Assembly: GCA_025458365.1 (NCBI GenBank) | Contig: JALOSP010000005.1 | Location: 1 to 17,595, forward strand | Length of the DNA stretch: 17,595 bases | From: Hyphomonadaceae bacterium | GTDB lineage: Bacteria > Pseudomonadota > Alphaproteobacteria > Caulobacterales > Aquidulcibacteraceae | Reading direction: 5' to 3' | Shown here: piece by piece, positions 1 through 7,430 of the stretch | Position numbering within the stretch: position 1 is the first letter of the stretch | How the letters are laid out: the number at the start of each line of letters is the position of its first letter | Program-made: the position numbers and the translations under genes | The notes under the pieces: generated by a model | Database searches by the model: none | Seen by the model: only the letters and a program-made list of their open reading frames with translations | Told to the model about the DNA's origin: nothing

Positions 1-224
1 GTGATATCGCCCTTGGCGAGGCGGCCATAGGCCTCGCGCACCACCTCGCGGAAGGCCGCCGCATCCTGCTCCTGGCGGGCAATGCCGACAATCTGGCTGT
101 CCGGCGGGATCTGGCCGTCCAGGAACCGGTGGAACAGCGACGGAAACAATTTGCGCAGTGCCAGATCGCCCGAGGCGCCAAACACCACAAGCTCGAACGA
201 CGGGACAGGAATGAATTCAGCCAT
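1..224 (-). CDS. zwf: Glucose-6-phosphate 1-dehydrogenase, N-terminal part (cut by window edge)
   Basis: Only the first 74 complete codons are present; the gene continues beyond the left edge. The enzyme oxidises glucose 6-phosphate with NAD(P)+ to 6-phosphogluconolactone in the cytoplasm, the entry to the Entner-Doudoroff and pentose phosphate routes. The nucleotide-binding signature GASGDLALRK is visible at residues 16-25, right after a hydrophobic strand (ELVVF), and FPSLFHR follows, as in this family. The ATG at 222-224 is preceded by GGAG with six bases between. It lies 39 bases downstream of the amylase-like gene on the same strand, so the two are probably co-transcribed, linking glucan hydrolysis to glucose oxidation. 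The family assignment is firm; nothing can be said about the missing C-terminal part. Confidence 0.93.
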   Translation of the reverse strand, partial: MAEFIPVPSFELVVFGASGDLALRKLFPSLFHRFLDGQIPPDSQIVGIARQEQDAAAFREVVREAYGRLAKGDI

Positions 225-263
225 CCGGCACTCCAGTTCATGCAATCGTTTTCAGGGGCTGTC

Positions 264-1982
264 TCACGAACAGCCGAATGTGACAATGGAAGCAGACAGC
301 CCAGGCATGTCGAACACCAGACTGGCGCCGGACCGGGTCACTGCCGCATCCCCTGAGCGTACCGTGGCGCTATCAAAGCCTGGGGCGCGCGACAGGCTCG
401 CCGGGATCGCAGCTTGCGTCAGCTCGATCCGGCGTGCGCCCGTGCCGGTGTTCATGGCCAGCACGGCGCATGTGCCGCCTTGGTATTTCAGGTCCAGATA
501 GGCTGTTGCATCGGAAAACAGGTGGGTGCGGCTGCCGGTGGCCAGCGCAGGGACGGTGTCGCGCAACGCCATCAGCCGCCCGAAGGTGTCACGCAGGGCC
601 AAAGCGCGTGGATCGAAGGTCGATGCCGGCGCCGTGACGTCCGGGATGCGGGCGGCAGCGCGGGCCACATGATCATCACAGCGATTGCGTGAGGCGCAGC
701 CTTCGCCCTCCTTTGCGGCAAAGCCTTGCAGCTCCTGACCGACCTCATCGCCGTAATAGATCGTCACCGGCCCGCTCCAGGCGGCCAGAAAGGTCGCGGC
801 CATGCGGTGGCGGGCCCAATACTGGTCGGTGTCAGGGCCGCCGTAACCAGCCCGCTCGATCAGGTCGCCAAACCGCACCAGATCATGGTTGCCCAGCATC
901 ATGGCCGGCATGGCATGGACAGGGTAGGTCTGGTGAGCGCCCATTGACCAGAATGCATTGAGCGCGGAGGCACCGGCACGCGCACCGCTTTCCTCCACAG
1001 CCAGCGCCTGGACCAGCGCATACCGGGTCGGGAAATCGAATGCGCTGGCCAGCGCGGCACCATCTGCGTCGCCGTAGATTTTGCCGATATCGCTGGCGTT
1101 GCGCCAGATTTCCGCGATCATGATGCCATTGGTACCGATCCTGCCAGCAGCGGCCTCGACATCGGCGCGGATCGCACGCCAGTCGGCATTGGGCACCTGA
1201 TAGGCCTGATCCAGCCGCCATCCCGCAATGCCGAAATTGTCCATCCAATAGGTTGCGACCTCGCGAAAGAAGGCACGGGTCTGGGGCGCGCGATAATCCA
1301 CCACGGCGCCGGGGTAGCCTGCAATCGGGCCTTCATAATCCGCCGGATTGGTGCTGACCGCAGGCACAAGGCCGCTGGGGGACGGCACGACACCACCCTT
1401 GGTATGGCCGAATACACCGTCGAGGATGATATCGATGCCGCGGGCGCGGGCTGCCGCCACCAGGTCTCGCAAGTCCTGTTCGGTGCCGAATTGCGGATCG
1501 ATCCGGAAATAGTCGCGGGCGAAATAGCCCGTGCCATCCAGCTTGGCGTTGATCGACGTCGTGCCATCGGCCCTTTGCTGGGGCGCACCGGCCGCACTGT
1601 CGAAAATCGGGGTCAGCCAGATCGCATTCACGCCGAGACCGTCGATATGATCCAAGGCGCGGATCACACCGCGCAAATCCCCGGTGTGCGGTCCGGGGCC
1701 ATAGCCATCAAGCGGCCCATGAGCCGTACTGCCATCAACAAAGCTGCCGACCATCACCTGATAGGCGCGGACATTGCAATGCGGATTGGCGGCGCGCTGA
1801 CAGGCCAATCGTGTTTCGACCGGCCCTGCAGCAGCCGAAATGACCGTGGCGGCAAGCGGTGCAGGCGCGGCGCCAACAGGCGTGACAACACCGGCAGCCC
1901 CGCCGCCACTGCACCCCGCCACGAGCAGTGCCAGCAGCGCCACAGCCCCAGTCCTCCGACGATCACGCATCGCGATTCCCAC
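264..1982 (-). CDS. GH13 alpha-amylase-family glycoside hydrolase, predicted lipoprotein
   Basis: Predicted secreted alpha-glucan hydrolase of the GH13 family (572 aa). The GTG start at 1980-1982 is chosen because AAGGAG lies eight bases upstream and it gives a compact lipoprotein signal: basic n-region, hydrophobic stretch, lipobox LVAGC with Cys at residue 24. GH13 landmarks occur in order: LDGVFGHT (region I, about residues 187-194), GWRLDQAYQV with the nucleophile Asp about 258, IMIAEIW with the acid/base Glu about 291, and GNHD with the third Asp about 367. A beta-rich C-terminal domain follows. In region I the usual Asn before His is Gly. The likely site of action is the periplasm or outer membrane, on starch or maltodextrins, with MalF/MalG-type permeases encoded 14 kb away. 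The exact substrate is unknown. An in-frame ATG at 2054 also has a ribosome-binding site but would give an over-long n-region. Confidence 0.88.
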   Translation of the reverse strand: MGIAMRDRRRTGAVALLALLVAGCSGGGAAGVVTPVGAAPAPLAATVISAAAGPVETRLACQRAANPHCNVRAYQVMVGSFVDGSTAHGPLDGYGPGPHTGDLRGVIRALDHIDGLGVNAIWLTPIFDSAAGAPQQRADGTTSINAKLDGTGYFARDYFRIDPQFGTEQDLRDLVAAARARGIDIILDGVFGHTKGGVVPSPSGLVPAVSTNPADYEGPIAGYPGAVVDYRAPQTRAFFREVATYWMDNFGIAGWRLDQAYQVPNADWRAIRADVEAAAGRIGTNGIMIAEIWRNASDIGKIYGDADGAALASAFDFPTRYALVQALAVEESGARAGASALNAFWSMGAHQTYPVHAMPAMMLGNHDLVRFGDLIERAGYGGPDTDQYWARHRMAATFLAAWSGPVTIYYGDEVGQELQGFAAKEGEGCASRNRCDDHVARAAARIPDVTAPASTFDPRALALRDTFGRLMALRDTVPALATGSRTHLFSDATAYLDLKYQGGTCAVLAMNTGTGARRIELTQAAIPASLSRAPGFDSATVRSGDAAVTRSGASLVFDMPGLSASIVTFGCS

Positions 1983-1990
1983 CCGGCAAT

Positions 1991-1996
1991 CTCCTT
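1991..1996 (-). promoter_or_regulatory. Ribosome-binding site deciding the GTG start of the amylase-like gene
   Basis: Read on the minus strand this is AAGGAG, eight bases before the GTG at 1980-1982. It favours that start over the upstream in-frame ATG at 2054, which has its own AGGAG (2061-2065) but lies inside an inverted repeat. Confidence 0.6.
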
Positions 1997-2035
1997 CAAC
2001 CACCCTGCTGATCGTGCAGCGGTCATGCACCGGCC

Positions 2036-2055
2036 CATGCTGCAAGGCAAGCATG
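2036..2055 (-). repeat. Perfect 6-bp inverted repeat (stem-loop) upstream of the amylase-like gene
   Basis: CATGCT and AGCATG flank an eight-base spacer. In RNA this would form a stem-loop covering the alternative ATG at 2054. It lies in the 110-base gap between the DUF3429-like gene and the amylase-like gene. No T-run follows, so it does not look like an intrinsic terminator. An operator or a start-masking hairpin is possible; the function is unproven. Confidence 0.35.
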
Positions 2056-2092
2056 CGGCGCTCCTGTCATGTAGTTTTGCAACATCAGGCCG

Positions 2093-2665
2093 TCAGCGCG
2101 GGTCCGTTGCGGGCCTGGCCTCTGCGACCGCCGGCAAGCTTGCTGGCTGGATGTTTGGCGTGGCCGCAACGGTCCAGGCGGTCGCCAGCATCAGGCCAAT
2201 GGCACCGCTGGCGGCCACGATCCGGAAGGCCGCCATCCAGCCCGGCAGGAGCCGTGCCCGTACCGCCATCAGGTCCCAGACCAGCAAACCTAGCCCGGTG
2301 GCAATGATCACCCCCACAGCCGCCTGCCATGAGACCTCCAGCAGCAGGACTGCAAGAAGCCCGGCCACCAGTGGCGGTGCGGAGCGCGCGAGCCTGCCCG
2401 GATCAGGAGCGCCAGGCATGGTGCGCACGATTTCAGCCCCCCAGCGCACCCCGGCTGAAAACGTGGCGACCAGTGCGCCATAGATCACCATGGCGGCAAC
2501 GAACCGCCGGTCCCAGTCTGGCCCCGCCAATATCACGCCCGCGAAGCAAACCGCGAACGGGGTCAGGCCGGAAAGCCCTATGGCCCAGACTTTAAGCCAC
2601 GCGCCCTTGCGGCCAGGCAATGGCGGTGCAGTCAGGGATTCTGGTGTCTGAAAGGTCTCAGTCAT
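2093..2665 (-). CDS. DUF3429-family inner-membrane protein
   Basis: A 190-residue membrane protein of unknown function. Hydrophobic segments cover roughly residues 25-45, 55-75, 105-140 and 155-175, and the segment around FSAGVRWGAEI (residues 67-77) is typical of the DUF3429 family as I recall it. The ATG at 2663-2665 overlaps the stop of the preceding membrane-protein gene as ATGA and has GAAGG six bases upstream, so translation is probably coupled. It is the last gene of the dxs-bchI-bchD-bchO-bciB run. Being at the end of a bacteriochlorophyll operon suggests, but does not show, a role in photosynthetic membranes. A longer frame is open upstream, but it overlaps the neighbouring gene and has no comparable start. 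Confidence 0.8.
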   Translation of the reverse strand: MTETFQTPESLTAPPLPGRKGAWLKVWAIGLSGLTPFAVCFAGVILAGPDWDRRFVAAMVIYGALVATFSAGVRWGAEIVRTMPGAPDPGRLARSAPPLVAGLLAVLLLEVSWQAAVGVIIATGLGLLVWDLMAVRARLLPGWMAAFRIVAASGAIGLMLATAWTVAATPNIQPASLPAVAEARPATDPR

Positions 2666-3414
2666 GTGGTCCCTTCGGTGATCCGGACCCGCCTGCCAGT
2701 GGGCACGCTGCCAGCCCGCGTCGAGGTCCGCACGATGAGGGTCCAATGCCACAAGATCAGACTGACGCCGATCAGTGTGGGGATTGCCCAGATCAGCGGA
2801 TTGAACGCATGATCCGGCATCACCCGGACCAGCCCCACCGACAGGAAGGCGGTATAGGCCGAAATCCCCGCGCCAACCCCGGCTTTGACATGTTCGATCA
2901 GATGGGCCGCCGGGTGCGGTCTGGGCCAGACAATGAATGCCAGTGTGGTCAGCGATGACAGGAAGCCGATCACCGAAATCCCGATCATCAGCGGCTGCCC
3001 CAAGGCGACGCCCTGCGCCACGCACTGGATGGCTGCTGCCAGCAGGGCAAGCTGGATGCCCACCGACATTGGATTGCGATGCCTGCGGTGCTCGAACTTG
3101 AAGCTGATGGTGGCCAGGGAATGCCAGCCGAGAGAAATGGTCAGGATCGCCAGATAGAGCATCATCCAGCCAAACAGGCCGCGGACAAGGGCGGCATCGG
3201 TAAAATCACGATGGGTTTCCAGCGGTGTGGCCAGCGAGCAGAGCGCGATGGCAACCGCAATCGAGCCGGTGACCATCATGCTCCAGGCAAACCAGCGCCC
3301 GTACTTGCGGTGGTTCGCCCCGCCCTTGCGGGCGACAACCGGCACCCAGAACAGGATCAACCCGGCTGCGCCGGAAATGATATGGGCAATCACGAATCCC
3401 AGAAACGGCCACAT
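2662..3414 (-). CDS. Multi-pass membrane protein, DUF2306-like
   Basis: A 250-residue protein with about seven hydrophobic segments. It starts with an HIISGAAGLILFW segment followed by NHRKYGRW, the His-rich pattern seen in DUF2306-type membrane proteins; other conserved-looking residues are GWHSL and HRRHRNP near the middle. The many His residues next to membrane segments could in principle bind metal or haem, but this is inference. The start at 3412-3414 has a very strong AGGAGG ribosome-binding site seven bases upstream, and the gene begins only 14 bases after bciB ends. Its stop overlaps the next start (ATGA). No function is known to me; the context is a bacteriochlorophyll biosynthesis operon. 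Confidence 0.8.
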   Translation of the reverse strand: MWPFLGFVIAHIISGAAGLILFWVPVVARKGGANHRKYGRWFAWSMMVTGSIAVAIALCSLATPLETHRDFTDAALVRGLFGWMMLYLAILTISLGWHSLATISFKFEHRRHRNPMSVGIQLALLAAAIQCVAQGVALGQPLMIGISVIGFLSSLTTLAFIVWPRPHPAAHLIEHVKAGVGAGISAYTAFLSVGLVRVMPDHAFNPLIWAIPTLIGVSLILWHWTLIVRTSTRAGSVPTGRRVRITEGTT

Positions 3415-3428
3415 CGCCGCAACTCCTC

Positions 3429-4724
3429 CTATTCGGCGGGCCAGGCAGACGGGCCGCCAGCACGCGCTTGCTGTTCACCGGAAGGGTGTTTGCTTGTCAG
3501 GCGTTCACCGGATTGGGGGGTCAGCCCGTACGGCGCGGCAAGCTCCCAGACATGGTCGGGCACCATATGTTTCATCCGTGCAGGTAACATGGCGCGCAGG
3601 TGCAGCACCGTCTCGACCGCCTTCATCTCAACCCGTGCGCGGGCAAACTCCAGACCCTTGGGGCCGATCTTCGGCATCAACCAGCCTGCCAGGGGTCGGG
3701 CCCAGTCCGGCATTGCCCGCAGCGGCAGACCGCCTGCCGCGCGCTCGGTATTGGCCTTGAACCCGGCAACCGGGCCTTTGCGCTTGCCCCTGCTCTCCAG
3801 CGGTTTGATGGCGAGCTGCTCGCCGATCAGGTCCAGCATGGCCCGGCCACGCTGGTTGCGCACGATCAGCCACTGATCCCCCGATCCGCCCATATAGCCC
3901 ACCGTGATGTCAGCCAGCCGGTTTGTATAGTCCACGCAGGTGCGGCAGGTCAGGGGGAAGAAATCCGGCTTCAGTTTCGAGATCGGCAGCTGCAGGAACG
4001 GGATCAATCGGCTGCTGCCATCGGTGAAGCGCAGCTCCACATGATAGTCGGCACGGAATTCCAGATAGGTGATGGTATCTGGCCGGTCGCTCAACAGATC
4101 AAGGAATTCGTGGAAGTTCTCGGTGGTCGTATTGTCAGAGCACGGTGTGCCGATCACGAACAGGTCTTCAAAACCGAGGCTCTTTTCCAGCACCCGCAAG
4201 GCATGGACCTGACAGGGAATCGCTACCACGGCGAGCTTCGTGATCCCGGCCGCACGGGCAGGCTCAAGAAGGGCAAGCGATGGCGCATAGCCCATGCGCA
4301 TGCCGCGACACTGGGCCAGGTCCTCAGGATCGGTCACCAGAACTGGCTCCGGCTTCCAGCGGTCATCAGGGTCGGCCTTCATGGCCAGCACAGCCTCGAC
4401 CTGCCCACTGCGCAACAGGGCAGCGGCAATCGCGGTGGTGATCCCGGTCCATTGGGCACCGTCAGCGGGCACAGCCAGCCTGGCCCGCAGCATGGTTTCC
4501 ATCGGGCCGAAAAATGCCTCGTCCGGTGCGGTCGGGTCGATGGTGCGGCCATGCACCCGGCGTTCCAGCCCCGGATAGTCCGGCGCGATGAACTGGCAGG
4601 CAGCCCCGCAACGGCCCGGATCGGCAGTGCGCGAGATACCGCAATCGGTGCACAGGCTGCGCAGCTTGCCGCGATGCGGCCCGATGTCTGCAGCGGTCGG
4701 CAGGGCAGTGGCGAGCAGGTTCAT
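3429..4724 (-). CDS. bciB: 3,8-divinyl (proto)chlorophyllide 8-vinyl reductase, BciB type
   Basis: A 431-residue protein of the F420 hydrogenase/dehydrogenase beta-subunit family. BciB is a flavin and Fe-S enzyme that uses reduced ferredoxin to reduce the C8 vinyl group of divinyl chlorophyllides. Visible here are an N-terminal cysteine cluster (CTDCG then CGAAC; Cys 25, 28, 39, 43), Cys 171 in the IPCQVH segment, Cys 195, and CRTCVDYTNRLADITVGYMG (residues 260-279), which closely matches the C-x2-C-x-DYxNxLAD segment of the plant and cyanobacterial enzyme. The ATG has GAGG seven bases upstream and overlaps the bchO stop (ATGA). The position directly after bchO strongly supports the vinyl reductase role over other FrhB-like functions such as 7-hydroxymethyl chlorophyll reductase. 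Many purple bacteria use the unrelated BciA instead. Confidence 0.87.
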   Translation of the reverse strand: MNLLATALPTAADIGPHRGKLRSLCTDCGISRTADPGRCGAACQFIAPDYPGLERRVHGRTIDPTAPDEAFFGPMETMLRARLAVPADGAQWTGITTAIAAALLRSGQVEAVLAMKADPDDRWKPEPVLVTDPEDLAQCRGMRMGYAPSLALLEPARAAGITKLAVVAIPCQVHALRVLEKSLGFEDLFVIGTPCSDNTTTENFHEFLDLLSDRPDTITYLEFRADYHVELRFTDGSSRLIPFLQLPISKLKPDFFPLTCRTCVDYTNRLADITVGYMGGSGDQWLIVRNQRGRAMLDLIGEQLAIKPLESRGKRKGPVAGFKANTERAAGGLPLRAMPDWARPLAGWLMPKIGPKGLEFARARVEMKAVETVLHLRAMLPARMKHMVPDHVWELAAPYGLTPQSGERLTSKHPSGEQQARAGGPSAWPAE

Positions 4725-5614
4725 GCGGCCACCTCATGGGGCACCGGCGCCAGACACCGGCCGATTGCGGTGGCCACAACCTCGGGCGCTTCCTCATGGA
4801 CGAGGTGGCCCAGGCCCGGCAGCGTGGTGATCGTGGCGTGCGGCACGCGGGCCTGGATCTGGCGGGCATCGCCCGGTGGCACGGTACGGTCATGACTTGC
4901 GACCAGCAGGTGCAGCGGGCTTTCCAGCCGTGGCAGATCCTCCCACAGACTGGCGAGATCCCATTTGGCCATCATGCCCAGCGTGGCGTCGATATGGCCG
5001 GCATTCTGGAACAGACGGTGATACCAGTCGATCTGCGCCGGGGTCAGGCGTGAGCCGGTGCCGGCCAGCACTTTCTCCACGGCCGCCCGGTCCATTGCCT
5101 TGCGGGCAAACAGGAAGGCGGCAAACGGGTTGAGGAACAGCGCACGGGCGAGCGCGGGCGCGATCTTGCCCATGGCACCGGGAAACGGCTTCAGTGCCGC
5201 ATTGATCCCGACGACGGGGACCGGCGCAAGCTGGCCATCGAGCACGGCACGCAAGGCAACCGCCGCACCGGCCGAGTGGCCGATGACGGCTGCCGGACTG
5301 ATCTCCAGCGCGTTCAGCAAGGCAGGAACCAGCCGCGCCATGGAGTCCAGCGACGCGGCACCGCCGCGCGGGCGGCTGGTGAAGGCATGCCCCGGCAGAT
5401 CGCACGCCACGACGCGGGAACCCTGTCCAAGGATGGGCAGAAGGCCTGCCCAGGAATGGGTCGAGGCGCCCGTGCCATGCAGCAGCACCAGCGCCGAACC
5501 TGGCCCAATGCCCGTATCCTGCACATGCCAGTTCAGCCCGGCGGCATGCACCATGCGGCTGAGGACACGGTTGGGCCAGTCGGTGCCGTCGGTTTCAAGG
5601 GCGAGCAGGCTCAT
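4721..5614 (-). CDS. bchO: Alpha/beta-hydrolase BchO, Mg-chelatase-associated
   Basis: A 297-residue alpha/beta-hydrolase. It has the oxyanion-type HGTG (46-49), the nucleophile elbow GHSAG with Ser 114, Asp 242 in ASHDRTVPP and His 270 in GLGHLVHEEAP, so the catalytic triad looks intact. BchO is always found with bchI and bchD in purple bacteria and is called a putative Mg-chelatase accessory protein; its true reaction is not established. The start at 5612-5614 overlaps the bchD stop as ATGA and has GAGG upstream. The reading frame is open further upstream, but that region lies inside bchD. The family and gene-order agreement make the symbol secure even though the function is not. Confidence 0.92.
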   Translation of the reverse strand: MSLLALETDGTDWPNRVLSRMVHAAGLNWHVQDTGIGPGSALVLLHGTGASTHSWAGLLPILGQGSRVVACDLPGHAFTSRPRGGAASLDSMARLVPALLNALEISPAAVIGHSAGAAVALRAVLDGQLAPVPVVGINAALKPFPGAMGKIAPALARALFLNPFAAFLFARKAMDRAAVEKVLAGTGSRLTPAQIDWYHRLFQNAGHIDATLGMMAKWDLASLWEDLPRLESPLHLLVASHDRTVPPGDARQIQARVPHATITTLPGLGHLVHEEAPEVVATAIGRCLAPVPHEVAA

Positions 5615-7419
5615 GCCGGAACCCTCGCGGTAGCGGCGTCGGCCGTCAAAGATCCGGCGAGCGCGCCCATGGCAGCGCCATCGGCAAATGGCAGCGGTAC
5701 GTAGCGTGCACCCATGCTGGCAGCCAGCGCCTGTGTCTCCTGCCCCGGCCAACGGGCGGTGTCGACCAGCACCATGGCGACGCCAGACCGCGCGGTGCGG
5801 GCTGCGGTGTCCTTCAGATCGGCGGCGGCCTGTGCCCGACCCGGCGTTCCGTCACGGGCCACATTGCCGCGCCCGTCGCTGAGCAGCAAGATGAGGGGGG
5901 TATTGCCCTTGGTCTTTTCCGCCAGGCCGAGCGCCACGGCCGCTTCGATGCCCGCCACCAGCGGGGTGGGTCCGCCACCCGGCAGGCCTGACAGCAGCCT
6001 CCGGGCGCGCACCAGCGAACGGGTCGGCGGCACCAGGACCTCGGCCCCCGTGCCGCGAAATGCCACCAGCGCCACCTGGGTGCGCGCCGCATAAGCCTGA
6101 CCCAGCACCAATTCGACCGCACCCTTCACCTCGGCCAGCCGGGCAAATGCCGCAGACCCAGAGGCATCGACGCAGAAGATGATGGTGCTGGACGTCCGAC
6201 TCTCGTGGCGCCGGACCTGCAAGTCTGATGGGCGGATGTGGATCCGCGCGCCTTCGCGACCTGCCGCAGCCACTTCACGGGCGCGCAGCGCCTGCCACGG
6301 TGCAGCTGCCCGCAGACTTTCGACCAGTGCGAGCCTATGCCCATTGGCGGGTCTGCCACACCGCGTGCCAATACTCCGGCCACGTCGCAGGCTCTTCAGC
6401 CTTGCGCCTGCCCCCTGAACATCCCGCGGTGACGCGGTGCGCACCGCCCCCGCGGACAGGGCCGCCAGCAGGTCTTGCGGCAGAGCCGCGCGCGTGGCGT
6501 CCAGCACCTGATCTTCCAGCGGCGCATCCTGCATCTGACTGTCCGGGTCGGTATCGGACGAGGCTTCCGGCGGCGGCGGCGGGGCCTCCTCTGTGTCGGG
6601 GTCCTGCGGTGGTGGCGGCAGGCAGGTGGCGCGTGGCGCGAGCACGATGGCGGCGGCCAGCGCGATATCGGCATCGCTGATCGTGGTACGCCCGGCACTG
6701 GCACACAAGGCGCGCGCGGCCCGCACGGCAAACAGCGCAGCGCGTGGCGATTCAACACCAAACATTGCCGCTGTTGCACACAGCGCTTCGACCTGTGCCG
6801 CACTGGCGGGTGCGACCAACCTCAGCCGGTGGCGCGCCTGCAGCGGGGACAGCACGACATCGATCCCGGCCACGCAGTCGCGCACCGACAGCCCGTCGAG
6901 CCCGATCCACAAGCCGCAACGTTCACTCAAGGCATCGGGCACCCGCTCCTCGTCGCCTTGGCCTTCATCCAGCATCACAAGGCCGGTGCAAGCGGAATGG
7001 ACCGCACTCAATCCGTCACGCTCCACGGCAACCGACCCGCGATCCAGCACTGCGGCCATCCGCGCGGCGAGGCCTGACTGCAGGCGCTCTGCCATCACCA
7101 CCACGAGCAGCGAGCCATCAGCCTGTGCCAGCAGTCCCGGCTGCAGCACCGGGCGCCCGGCGGTAAGCGTGGCGGTCAGATCAAGCCCGCCCAGCAGGCG
7201 CTGGTCATCGACGCCAGACGGTACCTTGGCGAGCGGCGCGCCACCGGCGGCCAGCGTCAATTCTTCCAGCCAGAGATCGCGCACCGGGCCTGCCCAGGCC
7301 CGCACCAGCACGCCGCCCAGCCCATGGGGATCGACCGCGGCCAGATGAGCGGCCCACTGGGCACGGGTCCAGGGGGTCATCGGGGCAGGTGCGCCGTGAA
7401 GGGGGGTGTCAGGCGTCAT
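5611..7419 (-). CDS. bchD: Magnesium chelatase subunit D
   Basis: A 602-residue subunit of the ATP-dependent Mg-chelatase (BchH-BchI-BchD), which inserts Mg2+ into protoporphyrin IX at the first committed step to bacteriochlorophyll. The N-terminal third is AAA+-like but lacks a recognisable Walker A motif, as is usual for BchD. A Pro- and acid-rich linker spans about residues 267-300, and a C-terminal von Willebrand/integrin-I domain begins near residue 405 with the MIDAS motif DASGS at 418-422. It is slightly longer than the 560-or-so residues of Rhodobacter BchD. The ATG at 7417-7419 lies 11 bases after bchI, with GGAGTAAGG spanning the bchI stop as ribosome-binding site; an ATG at codon 14 has none. 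BchH is not in this window. Confidence 0.95.
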   Translation of the reverse strand: MTPDTPLHGAPAPMTPWTRAQWAAHLAAVDPHGLGGVLVRAWAGPVRDLWLEELTLAAGGAPLAKVPSGVDDQRLLGGLDLTATLTAGRPVLQPGLLAQADGSLLVVVMAERLQSGLAARMAAVLDRGSVAVERDGLSAVHSACTGLVMLDEGQGDEERVPDALSERCGLWIGLDGLSVRDCVAGIDVVLSPLQARHRLRLVAPASAAQVEALCATAAMFGVESPRAALFAVRAARALCASAGRTTISDADIALAAAIVLAPRATCLPPPPQDPDTEEAPPPPPEASSDTDPDSQMQDAPLEDQVLDATRAALPQDLLAALSAGAVRTASPRDVQGAGARLKSLRRGRSIGTRCGRPANGHRLALVESLRAAAPWQALRAREVAAAGREGARIHIRPSDLQVRRHESRTSSTIIFCVDASGSAAFARLAEVKGAVELVLGQAYAARTQVALVAFRGTGAEVLVPPTRSLVRARRLLSGLPGGGPTPLVAGIEAAVALGLAEKTKGNTPLILLLSDGRGNVARDGTPGRAQAAADLKDTAARTARSGVAMVLVDTARWPGQETQALAASMGARYVPLPFADGAAMGALAGSLTADAATARVPA

Positions 7420-7430
7420 TGCCGCGCGCC

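Noticed and set aside
3600..4895. 431-codon plus-strand open frame across bciB and bchO
   Set aside because: Antisense shadow of bciB and bchO, with low-complexity composition and no ribosome-binding site.
5611..7419. Loss of Walker A in BchD as a sign of decay
   Set aside because: BchD proteins normally lack a functional Walker A; the MIDAS motif and length indicate an intact gene.
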